From an uncultured Sphingomonadaceae bacterium (GTDB lineage Bacteria; Pseudomonadota; Alphaproteobacteria; Sphingomonadales; Sphingomonadaceae), in the NCBI GenBank assembly GCA_947493325.1, contig CANLQI010000001.1, positions 124,001 to 188,000 of the forward strand: DNA of 64,000 nt, in the 5' to 3' direction. The notes under the pieces were generated by a model that was given only the letters and a program-made list of their open reading frames with translations, was not told the origin of the DNA and made no database searches. Each line of letters begins with the position of its first letter. The stretch's first letter is position 1. Below, in pieces: positions 45,865 through 55,800 of the stretch. A program made the translations under genes and the position numbers.

Positions 45865-46335
45865 ATGAAAATCATCTGTGGCGAGCTGACAGATCCACAG
45901 GTTCTGGGCCTGCTGGAGGAACATTTTGCGGGGATGCGCGAAAATTCCCCGAAAGATCAGTGCCATTTCCTGAATGTCGAAGACTTGCAAAGTGATGCGG
46001 TTACATTCTGGTCGATATGGGATGGTGATAGACTGACCGGAATCGGCGCACTGCAGGAATTGGATAGTGGACACGGCGAGATCAAGTCGATGCGGGTCGC
46101 AAAAGACTATCTGGGCCGGGGTGTCGGGCGTACAATGCTGGATCATATCATTGCGCAGGGTGCAGATCGTGGCTACAGCCGCTTGAGCCTGGAAACGGGT
46201 TCGGGCGCAGCATTTGTGCCTGCGGTTTCGCTGTATAAAAGCGCGGGCTTCAACATGTGCCGCCCGTTTGGCGATTATAAAGCCACTGAGTTCAATCAAT
46301 ATATGTCTTTGGAGTTACATGCATGCCTCAGTTAA
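45865..46335 (+). CDS. GNAT family N-acetyltransferase
   Basis: The protein has 156 residues from ATG 45865. A longer frame upstream overlaps the S41 gene and is rejected. The acetyl-CoA site is MRVAKDYLGRGVGRTMLDHI (R/Q-x-x-G-x-G/A form: GRGVGR), and the C-terminal part PAVSLYKSAGFNMCRPFGDY is typical of YhfO/PA4866-like GNATs. The acceptor is unknown. It overlaps gpmA by 13 bases. Confidence 0.92.
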   Translation: MKIICGELTDPQVLGLLEEHFAGMRENSPKDQCHFLNVEDLQSDAVTFWSIWDGDRLTGIGALQELDSGHGEIKSMRVAKDYLGRGVGRTMLDHIIAQGADRGYSRLSLETGSGAAFVPAVSLYKSAGFNMCRPFGDYKATEFNQYMSLELHACLS

Positions 46336-47009
46336 TCCTTCTCCGCCATGGCCAGTCGCAATGGAACCTGGAAAACCGTTTCACCGGATGGTGGGATGTG
46401 GATGTCACCGAAAAAGGTGTAGCCGAAGCGCGTGAGGCGGGGCGGCTCATGAAGGAAAAGGGCATTGAGGTGGGTCTGTGCTTCACATCGCTGCAGACGC
46501 GGGCGATCAAGACGCTGAATTTGGCGCTCGAGGAAATGGACCGGCTGTGGCTGCCGGTGGAGAGGGATTACCGGCTGAATGAGCGTCATTATGGCGGCCT
46601 TACGGGTCTGAATAAACAGGAAACCCGCGACAAGCATGGCGATGAGCAGGTGCATATCTGGCGCCGCAGTTTCGATACGCCGCCACCGCCAATGGATGCG
46701 GGCAGCGAATATGAAATGCAGGATGATCCGCGCTATGCGGGCATAACCGTGCCGCGCAGTGAAAGCCTGAAAGATACGATTGAACGCGTGCTGCCTTACT
46801 GGAATGCGCGCATCGCGCCAGAGCTCAAAAAAGGGACACGCGTGCTGATTTCCGCGCATGGCAATTCGCTGCGGGCGCTGGTCAAGCATCTGTCGAATAT
46901 CCCCGATGATGAAATTACCGGCCTGGAAATTCCGACCGGCCAGCCGATTATATACGAGCTTGACGATGATCTGAATGAGGTTGAGCGATATTACCTGAGC
47001 GAGCGATAG
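46323..47009 (+). CDS. gpmA: 2,3-bisphosphoglycerate-dependent phosphoglycerate mutase
   Basis: The protein has 228 residues. The phospho-His motif is ILLRHGQSQWNLENRFTGWW. LNERHYGGLTGLNKQETRDK and LISAHGNSLRALVKHL complete the active site. It interconverts 3- and 2-phosphoglycerate in the cytosol. The start lies inside the end of the GNAT gene. Confidence 0.97.
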   Translation: MPQLILLRHGQSQWNLENRFTGWWDVDVTEKGVAEAREAGRLMKEKGIEVGLCFTSLQTRAIKTLNLALEEMDRLWLPVERDYRLNERHYGGLTGLNKQETRDKHGDEQVHIWRRSFDTPPPPMDAGSEYEMQDDPRYAGITVPRSESLKDTIERVLPYWNARIAPELKKGTRVLISAHGNSLRALVKHLSNIPDDEITGLEIPTGQPIIYELDDDLNEVERYYLSER

Positions 47010-47030
47010 GGCCTCAGTCATTTATCTGCA

Positions 47031-47185
47031 CCGTCACCCCAGCGCAGGCTGGGGTCCAGATAACCTGACTATGAGTTCAGAGTTCCGCTCAATCAACTAT
47101 CGCCTCAAAGAGAGGCTGTATTTCAACCATAAATATTCTGCGATTCGCTAACTTATCTGGATTCCAGCCTGCGCTGGAATGACGG
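47031..47185. repeat. ATTCCCGC-type repeat pair, diverged
   Basis: CCGTCACCCCAGCGCAGGCT on the left and ATTCCAGCCTGCGCTGGAAT followed by GACGG on the right flank about 100 bases. It fills most of the gap between gpmA and purE, where no gene is seen. Confidence 0.8.
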
Positions 47186-47282
47186 TTTTTCTCGCCCAGT
47201 CCAACTATCCCGTTGCGCCTGCCCTCCATAACCCTTAAAAGGCTGTGCTTCCGGTACAGATGCCGGCACAAATGGGGCCAAT

Positions 47283-47771
47283 ATGACCGAAGCATCCGCA
47301 GATATCGCCATTATCATGGGCAGCCAGTCCGACTGGTCGACCATGTCCGCGGCCGCAAAGATATTTGACGAGCTGGATGTCAGCTATGATGTCAGGATCG
47401 TGTCGGCGCACCGCACGCCGGACCGGCTGGTGGCCTTTGCCAAGGGCGCGGTGGATGCGGGCTATCAATGCGTGATTGCGGGTGCGGGCGGTGCGGCGCA
47501 TCTGCCCGGCATGGTGGCGTCGATGACGCGGCTTCCGGTATTTGGCGTTCCCGTGCAATCCAAGGCGCTGAGCGGCATGGACAGTCTGCTTTCCATTGTA
47601 CAAATGCCCAAGGGCGTGCCGGTGGGTACGCTGGCGATTGGCGAAGCGGGCGCGGCCAATGCGGCGCTGCTTGCGGCGGCGGTGCTGGCGAACAATGATG
47701 ACGCACTGGCCGATCGGCTTGATAACTGGCGCGCGGCGCAGAGCGAAGCGGTAGGTGAAACGCCGCAATGA
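47283..47771 (+). CDS. purE: N5-carboxyaminoimidazole ribonucleotide mutase
   Basis: The protein has 162 residues, the class I PurE size. [12 protein letters not shown] and [10 protein letters not shown] are the substrate-binding motifs. It converts N5-CAIR to CAIR in purine synthesis. Its stop overlaps the purK ATG in an ATGA. Confidence 0.97.
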   Translation: MTEASADIAIIMGSQSDWSTMSAAAKIFDELDVSYDVRIVSAHRTPDRLVAFAKGAVDAGYQCVIAGAGGAAHLPGMVASMTRLPVFGVPVQSKALSGMDSLLSIVQMPKGVPVGTLAIGEAGAANAALLAAAVLANNDDALADRLDNWRAAQSEAVGETPQ

Positions 47772-48859
47772 ATGCAGCCCTGCCACCCGGTTCCGTAATC
47801 GGCATATTGGGCGGTGGGCAACTGGGCCGGATGCTGGCCGTATCGGCGGCTGGGCTTGGCTATGAGTGCCATATTTATGCGCCAGAGGAAAACAGCGTTG
47901 CCGCCGAAGTGGCCCGGCATTTCACCTGTGCGGCCTATGACAATGCCGCGGCGCTGGAGGCATTTGCCCGCAGCTGCGATGTAATCACCTATGAATTTGA
48001 AAATGTCCCGGTGGAGTGCGCGAAAATCGTGGCACGCCATGCGCCGCTGCGGCCCGGCCATAAGGCGCTGGAAGTCGCGCAGGACCGGGCGGAGGAAAAA
48101 AGCTTCGCCCGCGCGTCAGGCGGCGTGACGGCGGATTTTGCGCTGGTGACAAGCGAAGATGAGCTGCAGGTAGCAGCGTCAGAAATCGGCCTGCCTGCGA
48201 TCCTGAAAACCAACCGCTTCGGCTATGATGGCAAGGGGCAGGTGCGGCTGAAATCGATGGAAGATATCGCGCCTGCATGGCGGGATGTGGGCGGACAACC
48301 CTGTGTGCTCGAAGGGTTTGTTGATTTTGATGCAGAATTTTCTGTAATCCTGGCGCGCGGACTGAATGGTGCGGTTGCCACCTATGACAGCGCCGAAAAT
48401 GTGCATGAAAACGGCATATTGGCACGCTCCACCGTGCCCGCGAGTGATGCAGTGCTGCGGCAGCTCCCGGCGGCGTGTGATATTGCCGCGAAAATCGCGG
48501 AGCGGCTGGATTATGTGGGTGTGCTGACCTGCGAATTTTTTGTGGGCGGGCAAGGCCCGGTGCTCAATGAAATGGCGCCGCGCGTGCACAATAGCGGGCA
48601 CTGGAGCATTGAAGGCGCGGTGGCGAGCCAGTTTGAAAACCATATCCGTGCCGTATGCGGTCTTCCGCTGGGTTCGACTGTACTCACCGGCACGCGGGCG
48701 GAAATGCGCAATATCATCGGCACTGCAGCCAATAACTGGGCGGACTATCTGGCAGACCCGGATTGCCACCTGCACCTCTACGGGAAGGGAGAACCCCGCG
48801 AAGGCCGCAAAATGGGGCATGCGACATGGGTGTATGTTAAGTGCGCGGGCGTCAAGTGA
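47768..48859 (+). CDS. purK: N5-carboxyaminoimidazole ribonucleotide synthase
   Basis: The protein has 363 residues. The N-terminal [20 protein letters not shown] and the ATP-grasp segments [33 protein letters not shown] and [13 protein letters not shown] are characteristic. It makes N5-CAIR from AIR, bicarbonate and ATP for PurE. Its stop overlaps the folA start by four bases (GTGA). Confidence 0.97.
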   Translation: MNAALPPGSVIGILGGGQLGRMLAVSAAGLGYECHIYAPEENSVAAEVARHFTCAAYDNAAALEAFARSCDVITYEFENVPVECAKIVARHAPLRPGHKALEVAQDRAEEKSFARASGGVTADFALVTSEDELQVAASEIGLPAILKTNRFGYDGKGQVRLKSMEDIAPAWRDVGGQPCVLEGFVDFDAEFSVILARGLNGAVATYDSAENVHENGILARSTVPASDAVLRQLPAACDIAAKIAERLDYVGVLTCEFFVGGQGPVLNEMAPRVHNSGHWSIEGAVASQFENHIRAVCGLPLGSTVLTGTRAEMRNIIGTAANNWADYLADPDCHLHLYGKGEPREGRKMGHATWVYVKCAGVK

Positions 48860-49359
48860 GTGGGCAGGCCGAAATATTTCTGATTCTCGCGCGCGCGGAT
48901 AATGGCGTGATTGGCCGGGACGGGGCATTGCCCTGGCATCTTCCCGCTGATCTCAAACATTTCAAGGCGCTCACCATGGACAGACCGATGATTATGGGAC
49001 GCAAGACGTTCGAGAGTCTGCCCGGATTGCTACCGGGGCGGCGGCACATCGTGCTGACGCGCGATTGTAGTTGGCAGGCGAAGGGCGCGGAGCCTGCAAC
49101 TTCGGTGGAAGAAGCCATCAAACTTGCGGATGCGCCCGAGATTGCGGTGATTGGCGGTGCGGAAATCTATCGGCTGTTCCTGCCCCATGCAGACCGTATC
49201 GAGCTCACTGAAGTGCATATCGAGGCCGAGGGTGACACGGTGATGACGCCGTTCTGTGACGAAGCATGGAAAGAAACGGCGCGCGAAACCCATGCGGCCG
49301 ATGCGGCATTTCCATCCTATAGTTTTGTGACATTGCGGCGTATGTCACAAGAAAAATAG
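48856..49359 (+). CDS. folA: Dihydrofolate reductase
   Basis: The protein has 167 residues from GTG 48856, coupled to the purK stop; a longer frame further upstream is less likely. Motifs are FLILARADNGVIGRDGALPW, LKHFKALTMDRPMIMGRKTF (with GRKTFESLP), and AVIGGAEIYRLFLPHAD. It makes tetrahydrofolate for purine and thymidylate synthesis, which fits its place behind purEK. Confidence 0.96.
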   Translation: MSGQAEIFLILARADNGVIGRDGALPWHLPADLKHFKALTMDRPMIMGRKTFESLPGLLPGRRHIVLTRDCSWQAKGAEPATSVEEAIKLADAPEIAVIGGAEIYRLFLPHADRIELTEVHIEAEGDTVMTPFCDEAWKETARETHAADAAFPSYSFVTLRRMSQEK

Positions 49360-49366
49360 GCTATTG

Positions 49367-49442
49367 TGCTCCTGCGAAAGCAGGAACCCAAGGCAACCAG
49401 AACGCTACATCTGCTCTGGATTTCTGCTTTCGCAGGAATACG
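49367..49442. repeat. Palindromic repeat pair CCTGCGAAAGCAGG
   Basis: CTCCTGCGAAAGCAGGAACC and the inverted ATTTCTGCTTTCGCAGGAAT flank about 30 bases. It lies after folA. Confidence 0.8.
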
Positions 49443-49461
49443 AAATAGAAAGGACCAGTCC

Positions 49462-49539
49462 ATGCTCCGTAAATTTCTGGCCCTGTCCGCCGCCATGTCT
49501 TTTCCATCCTATTCCCTTGCGACGCCGGGCCATACATGA
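49462..49539 (+). other. Possible 25-residue leader or gene remnant
   Basis: An ATG after AAAGGA starts MLRKFLALSAAMSFPSYSLA followed by TPGHT and a stop. It reads as a complete signal peptide with no mature protein behind it. The dipeptidase starts 31 bases later in another frame. It may be the leftover start of a lost exported gene or a translated leader for the dipeptidase. Confidence 0.3.
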
Positions 49540-49569
49540 ACTGCAGGAAAAGAAACGAAGGGTCGCACC

Positions 49570-50742
49570 GTGTTTCGTAACATAGCCATTATCCTCACCA
49601 TTTTGCTGGCGCTGGGTATTGGCTATGTTACCATTTTACTTCCCGGCAAAGTTGAAGCAGATACCAATGTCGTGACCGGCGAGGTTCTGCCTGACATCAG
49701 CCCAGAGGCGCAAAAGCTGCATGACAGCCTGTTTATCGCCGACCTGCATGGCGACACATTGCTGTGGAAACGTTCGATACTGGATGCGGCGGACCGCGGG
49801 CATATTGATCTGCCGCGCATGCAGGCGGGCAACATGGGACTGCAGATTTTTTCTTCGGTTACCAAAACACCCAGGGGGCAGAATTACGATAGCAATACGG
49901 ATGAAACCGACAATATCACCTTGCTTGTCATGGGACAGCTGCAGCCCGTTCGTACATGGAACTCGCTGACAGAGCGCTCGCTGTATCACGCCGAAAAATT
50001 GCGCAGGGCGGTGAGCGGTTCCAAAGGCGAGATGGTATTTATCAAAACGCCCGCTGATCTGGAGGGGCTGATTGGCCGCCGCAACATCAAAGGCAAAGGC
50101 ATCGGCGTGCTGTTTTCCGTGGAAGGGCTTCACAATCTGGAAGGTCGGTCGGAAAATCTGGACCGGCTGTATGATGCGGGCATGCGCATGGCGGGCATCA
50201 CCCATTTTTTCGACAATGAACTGGGCGGTTCGATGCACGGCGCGGAAAAGGGCGGGCTGACGTCATTTGGCCGCGAGATTATCCGCAGGATGGAGGCCAA
50301 GGGCATCATCGTCGATATCGCGCATTCAAGCCATGCCAGCGTCAAGGAAATATTGGCGATGGCGCGGCGGCCCGTTGTGTCCAGCCATGGCGGTGTGCAG
50401 GCGACCTGTGATGTCAACCGCAACCTGACCGATGCAGAAATTCGCGGCGTGGCGGCCACCGGGGGCGTGGTCGGCATCGGCTATTGGGATGGTGCGATCT
50501 GCGACACAAGCCCGGCGGCCATTGCGGCGGCGATCAAACATGTGCGCGACCTTGTCGGCATTGACCATGTGGCGCTTGGCAGCGATTTCGATGGCGCGGT
50601 GACGACAGGCTTTGATGTATCTCAGGTCGCACAGGTGACACAGGCGCTGCTTGATGCGGGCTTTACCGAATCCGAAATCCGTGCGGTCATGGGTGCAAAT
50701 ACAGTGCGCGTGCTGATGCAGGGGCTGGTGCCGCAGGGATAG
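49570..50742 (+). CDS. M19 family membrane dipeptidase
   Basis: The protein has 390 residues with a GTG start. An N-terminal membrane anchor (NIAIILTILLALGIGYVTILL) is followed by the dipeptidase barrel. Metal-binding motifs are ADLHGDTLLWKRS (HxD), FSVEGLHNLEG (bridging Glu), VSSHGGVQATCDVNRNLTD and DHVALGSDFDGAV. Family members cleave dipeptides, including some with D-amino acids, usually outside the cytosol. Confidence 0.94.
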   Translation: MFRNIAIILTILLALGIGYVTILLPGKVEADTNVVTGEVLPDISPEAQKLHDSLFIADLHGDTLLWKRSILDAADRGHIDLPRMQAGNMGLQIFSSVTKTPRGQNYDSNTDETDNITLLVMGQLQPVRTWNSLTERSLYHAEKLRRAVSGSKGEMVFIKTPADLEGLIGRRNIKGKGIGVLFSVEGLHNLEGRSENLDRLYDAGMRMAGITHFFDNELGGSMHGAEKGGLTSFGREIIRRMEAKGIIVDIAHSSHASVKEILAMARRPVVSSHGGVQATCDVNRNLTDAEIRGVAATGGVVGIGYWDGAICDTSPAAIAAAIKHVRDLVGIDHVALGSDFDGAVTTGFDVSQVAQVTQALLDAGFTESEIRAVMGANTVRVLMQGLVPQG

Positions 50743-50760
50743 GTGCTATTTATTCAAGTT

Positions 50761-50844
50761 CCGTTAGTCCTGAGCTTGTCGAAGGACGTCCCGCAATTTG
50801 GCGCTCCATTGATCCACATCCTTCGAAAGGCTCAGGACTAACGG
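50761..50844. repeat. CTGAGCTTGTCGAAG palindromic repeat pair
   Basis: CCGTTAGTCCTGAGCTTGTC with GAAGG on the left and CCTTCGAAAGGCTCAGGACT with AACGG on the right. It belongs to the same family as 29234-29317 and lies directly before ribF. Confidence 0.85.
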
Positions 50845-50909
50845 TTATTATGATGCATTGGCTATCTCCCCATTGCGCCCTTGCCCCGAACCCATCTATA
50901 GCAGCCTGC

Positions 50910-51833
50910 ATGACACGTTTGGGTAGCGGCGCACGGATTCCGGAGGCGCTTCGCGGGGGCATTATTGCCCTGGGAAATTTTGACGGATTCCATGCTGGAC
51001 ACCAACAGGTGGCGGCAGAGGCTATCGAATGGGCGAGATCCGAAGGCCGTCCTTCGATTATCGCCACGTTTGATCCGCACCCAGTGCGGTTTTTCAAACC
51101 CGATGTGCCGCCGTTTCGGCTCACCACGCTGGACCAGCGGCAGAAACTGTTTCTGAATGCCGGCGCGGATGCGATGCTGGTGTTCGATTTCAATACCAAA
51201 CTGGCGGGTACGAGCGCGGAAGATTTTATCAATCAGCTGCTGATCGAACGATTTGGCGCGGCGGGTGTGGTTACAGGGGAAGATTTCACATTCGGTAAAG
51301 CGCGCGGGGGCAGCGTGGAGCTGCTGGCGGACTATGGCGCAAGTCAGGGTCTGCAAAGCCGGGCGGTCGCTCCTGTGGGTGATCATGGCACCGTGATTTC
51401 CTCCAGCCTGATTCGTGAAGCATTGCAGCGCGGCGATTGCCAGGAAGCGGCACGGCTTCTCACCCGGCCGTTCATGATACAGGGCAAAGTGCAGCACGGC
51501 GACAAGCTGGGCCGCACTATCGGCTATCCCACCGCCAATATCGATATGGGCGCGTACCTGCGCCCGCGCTATGGCATTTACGCGGTGACCGGGCACCTGC
51601 CAGATGGCCGTGTGCTGAAAGGCGCGGCGAATCTGGGTATCCGCCCCAGCCTCAGCCCTCCCAAGGAATTACTGGAGCCGTATTTCTTTGATTTCGATGA
51701 AGATTTATACGGCCATGAAATCGAGGTCGCCCTGCATCATTTCATCCGTCCCGAAGCCAAATACAGCAAGCTCGATGCACTGGTGGCGCAAATGGACAAA
51801 GACTGCGCCAAAGCAAAGGAATTACTGGCATGA
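50910..51833 (+). CDS. ribF: Bifunctional riboflavin kinase/FAD synthetase
   Basis: The protein has 307 residues from ATG 50910. An ATG 60 bases upstream lies at the edge of a repeat and does not match family N-termini. The FAD synthetase domain has GIIALGNFDGFHAGHQQV and VTGEDFTFGKARGG; the kinase domain has GRTIGYPTANIDM. It makes FMN and FAD from riboflavin. No FMN riboswitch was seen upstream. Its stop overlaps the next start in an ATGA. Confidence 0.95.
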   Translation: MTRLGSGARIPEALRGGIIALGNFDGFHAGHQQVAAEAIEWARSEGRPSIIATFDPHPVRFFKPDVPPFRLTTLDQRQKLFLNAGADAMLVFDFNTKLAGTSAEDFINQLLIERFGAAGVVTGEDFTFGKARGGSVELLADYGASQGLQSRAVAPVGDHGTVISSSLIREALQRGDCQEAARLLTRPFMIQGKVQHGDKLGRTIGYPTANIDMGAYLRPRYGIYAVTGHLPDGRVLKGAANLGIRPSLSPPKELLEPYFFDFDEDLYGHEIEVALHHFIRPEAKYSKLDALVAQMDKDCAKAKELLA

Positions 51834-52798
51834 AATGGGTAAAAATATTCGGGCTGGCCTTTGGCGTATGTCTCTTGACGCTCAGTTTTATGAACGCATC
51901 ATGGCTCGCCCCTGCACCGCGCGGCAAAGCGACCGTCATTGCCGACCGCAATGTGTATCAAAGCTTCAGCCGTGAAGGGGTGGGCCCGGATGACTGCACC
52001 GCGACGCGCATTGACACGCCGACGCACCCATATCTGGAAAACACCGTGGGATCCGCAACCAAGGCGGATCAGGCAAAAGCGGATATGCTGGGTTTTCATG
52101 TCGCGGTCAGCAAGGACGGGCAGGCTGTGGCGTTCCATGACCAGACGTTGGATTGCCGCACCGATGGCACGGGGCCGGTCCGCGACAAGACGCTGGCGGA
52201 GCTGAAAGCGCTCGATATCGGCCATGGCTATACCGCCGATAACGGCAAAACATTTCCGTTTCGCGGGAAACATGTGGGCGCCATGCCAACCATTGAAGAA
52301 ATCGCCTATCCCTTTCGCCACCGCAAATTGCTGTTCCGCGTTAAATCCAAAGATCCAAAAGAGGCCGATATACTCGTCGCAGCGCTTAAAAAAGCAAGTG
52401 TCAAAATTGACAAGCGCGTTGCCTTTATGGCGGTTGGGCCTGTGGCAGACCGGCTCCGCGCATTGGCACCCGAAAGCTGGATAATTGAACCCAGGGCGGC
52501 CGGGCAATGTACCAAGGATTATGCGCTGCAGGGCTGGCTCACCATGACACCTGAAAGCTGCCGGAATGGCACATTGATCGTGCCGCTTAACTATCAGTGG
52601 CTGGTTGCCGGTTGGCCAAAACGGGCTATTGCGCGCATGGAAGCGGTGGATGCAAACATCTTACTCACTGGCCGCTATATCGACGGCGATGCCATGCAAG
52701 GCCTTACGGCAAGGGAACAAATCCGCGATGTTCCGCTCGATTTCAACGGCTATGTTCTGGTCGATAATATCCAGGATATCGGCCCTGCCATGCCGTGA
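51830..52798 (+). CDS. Glycerophosphodiester phosphodiesterase-like protein, degenerate active site
   Basis: The protein has 322 residues. A membrane anchor or signal (IFGLAFGVCLLTLSFM) is followed by a GDPD-like barrel with TRIDTPTHPYLENT, VAVSKDGQAVAFHDQTLDCR and LKALDIGHGYTADNGKTFPF. Related sphingomonad proteins keep an N-terminal His and an acidic E-x-D pair for metal binding. Here these positions are Tyr43 and Gly88/His90, while the His-Asp pair at 103-104 remains. The protein may be inactive or have a changed role, such as substrate binding. It is coupled to ribF. Confidence 0.7.
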   Translation: MKWVKIFGLAFGVCLLTLSFMNASWLAPAPRGKATVIADRNVYQSFSREGVGPDDCTATRIDTPTHPYLENTVGSATKADQAKADMLGFHVAVSKDGQAVAFHDQTLDCRTDGTGPVRDKTLAELKALDIGHGYTADNGKTFPFRGKHVGAMPTIEEIAYPFRHRKLLFRVKSKDPKEADILVAALKKASVKIDKRVAFMAVGPVADRLRALAPESWIIEPRAAGQCTKDYALQGWLTMTPESCRNGTLIVPLNYQWLVAGWPKRAIARMEAVDANILLTGRYIDGDAMQGLTAREQIRDVPLDFNGYVLVDNIQDIGPAMP

Positions 52799-52883
52799 AT
52801 CGATAAATTATGGGCAATTTATGCTGCGCCGCGCAAATACGGGTCTTGCCCGCCGCGCCAAGCTGTCCTAACGCTCCCAAGTT

Positions 52884-55800
52884 ATGACTGATACGCCCAA
52901 CAAAAGCGCTGATTCCAGCGCGCCCGATTATAAGGATACGGTATTCCTGCCGAAAACGTCCTTTCCGATGAAAGCCGGCCTTGCGAACAAGGAACCGGGT
53001 ATTTTGGCGCGCTGGGAAGAAATTGGCCTGTATGAAAGGCTGCGCGAAGAGCGCAAGGGCCGTGAGCAGTTTATCCTGCATGACGGCCCGCCCTATGCAA
53101 ACGGTAATATCCATATCGGCCATAGCCTCAACAAAATCCTGAAAGACCTGGTCGTGCGTTCGCAAAGCCTGCTGGGCAAGGACGCACCCTATGTGCCCGG
53201 CTGGGACTGTCACGGCCTGCCGATCGAATGGAAGATCGAGGAAGCGTATCGCAAGAAAAAGCGCAACAAGGATGAGGTTCCGGCCAAGGAATTTCGCGCC
53301 GAATGCCGCGAATATGCCGACAAATGGGTGAACGTCCAGCGTGAGGAGTTCAAACGGCTTGGGATTATGGGGGAATGGGGCAAACCGTACCTCACCATGG
53401 ATTATGACGCCGAAGCGACCATTGTGGGCGAACTGCTGAAATTCGCCGAAGCGGGCCAGCTCTACCGCGGTGCCAAGCCCGTGATGTGGTCGCCGGTGGA
53501 GAAGACTGCACTGGCCGAGGCTGAGGTCGAATATGAGGATATCACCAGCACGCAGATCGATGTAGCGTTCGAGATTGTCGAAGCGCCGAATGCACCGGAG
53601 CTGGTCGGTGCGCACGCGGTTATCTGGACGACGACACCGTGGACGATTCCTGTGAATCAGGCGCTCGCCTATGGAGCGGATGTTGAGTATGTTTTATGGA
53701 CAGATGCAACAGGTTCTGCCGAATTCCTATCGCCTGGCCAAACTATGCCAGTGGCTAACATTCGCAAGCTACTTATTGCTGAACCTTTACTTCTTGATTT
53801 TTTAGACCGAAAGAACACAGGCAACGGACGTGATTCCGGCGCAGGAATTGAGTTTTATGACCCTGCTCAAACGAAAATAAGCTGGCGTGGCAAAGGTTCC
53901 GACCTAGCCGGTGCAACGGCACGCCATCCTATCTACACCCACCTGCGTCATTCCAGCGAAGGCTGGAATCCATCTGACGGTTCGGAAGAGACGGAAGGTC
54001 AGTTGGACCCCAGCCTTCGCTGGGGTGACGACAGGAAGGCCAATCTGGAATTCTACGCGCGTCCCCGTCCCTTCCTCGACGGTTCGCATTTTGTCACCAC
54101 TGAGGCAGGTACCGGTCTGGTGCATATGGCGCCGGACCATGGCGAGGACGATTTTGACCTGTGCAAGGCGAACGGTATCAACCCGGTGTTCGCGGTGGAA
54201 GCGGACGGCCAGTACCGTGAGGAATGGGCCTGGCTGCCGCGCAGCGGCTCTGTCATCAACAAGAAATTCGTGAACAGCGAGGGTCCGATCTGCACCGACC
54301 TGCGCGAAGCGGGTGCGCTGCTGTCGGCGAGTGATGATTTCACGCACAGCTATCCGCATAGTTGGCGCTCAAAGGCGAAAGTCATCTACCGCTGCACCCC
54401 GCAATGGTTTGTGCCTTTAGATTCACCCCTCTCCTTTAGGGGAGGGGCCGGGGGTGGGGGCTTACCAGATAGCACGGCGATTGTTGATATCCCCCACCCC
54501 AACCCCTCCCCTAAAGGAGAGGGGCTTGTCAAAGGCCACGGTGAGGGCATCGCCGCAACGCTGCGCGAAACGGCTTTGTCAGAAATCGACAAAACCCGCT
54601 TTGTGCCGGAACGTGGGCGCCGCCGGTTGCAATCGATGGTCGAGGGTCGCCCAGACTGGGTGCTCTCGCGCCAGCGTGCATGGGGCGTGCCGATTGCGCT
54701 TTATGTAGACCGTAAATCGGGCGAATATCTGAACGACCCGGCGGTAAATGCACGCATTATTGAGGCATTCCGCAAAGGCGGCGCGGATGCCTGGTTTGAT
54801 GCGGATCATCAGCAACTGCTCGGTTCCAATTACAATCTCGATGACTATGAAGTCATTACCGATATCCTTGATGTCTGGTTTGACAGCGGTTCGACGCACA
54901 GCTTTGTGCTGGAAAGCGGCAAATGGCCGAACCTGCGTTCGCCCGCTGATCTATATCTGGAAGGCTCCGACCAACATCGCGGCTGGTTCCAATCCTCGCT
55001 GCTTGAAAGCTGCGGCACGCGCGGACGTGCGCCGTATAAGGCGTTGCTCACGCACGGCATGACGCTCGACAAGACGGGTAAGAAAATGTCGAAATCGCTC
55101 GGCAACACGCTTGATCCGCAGAAGATCATTAATGTGAACGGCGCGGATATCCTGCGTCTGTGGGCAGCCAGCGTCGATTTTACCGAAGACCACCGCATCG
55201 GCGATGAAATCATCCGCGGCGTGAGCGACACGTACCGCAAGCTGCGCAATACATTCCGCTACATGATTGGCGGGCTGAATGATTTTGACGATAGTGAGCG
55301 CGTGGCGGTGGCCGATATGCCCGAGCTGGAACGCTATATCCTGCACCGGCTGGCCGAGGTGGATGCGGAGCTGAAGCAGCATGTGCATGATTTTGCCTTT
55401 GGTCCCTATATGCGGACACTCACCAGCTTTATGCAGGAAGAGCTGTCGGCATTTTTCTTCGATATCCGCAAGGACTGCCTCTATTGCGATGATGCGGCGG
55501 ACATAAAGCGCCGCGCATATCGCACGGTGATGGACGTATTGTTCCATGCACTCACCCGCTATATTGCGCCGGTACTGTGCTTTACCGCCGAAGAAGTGTG
55601 GCAGGCGCGGTTTGAGGATGCGGATGATTCGATTCACCTGAAAACATGGCCTGACTTCAGCGCCCTCTTGCGTCATCCCCGCGAAGGCGGGGATCCAGCT
55701 AAGGTAGATGCAAGCAAGGCAGGTCAGCTGGATTCCCGCCTTCGCGGGGATGACGTACTTGTGGAACGGTGGACAAAAATCCGTGAGGCGCGCGAAAAAG

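Noticed and set aside
50743..50909. FMN riboswitch before ribF
   Set aside because: The region is a palindromic repeat and the ribF start; no conserved RFN element bases were seen.
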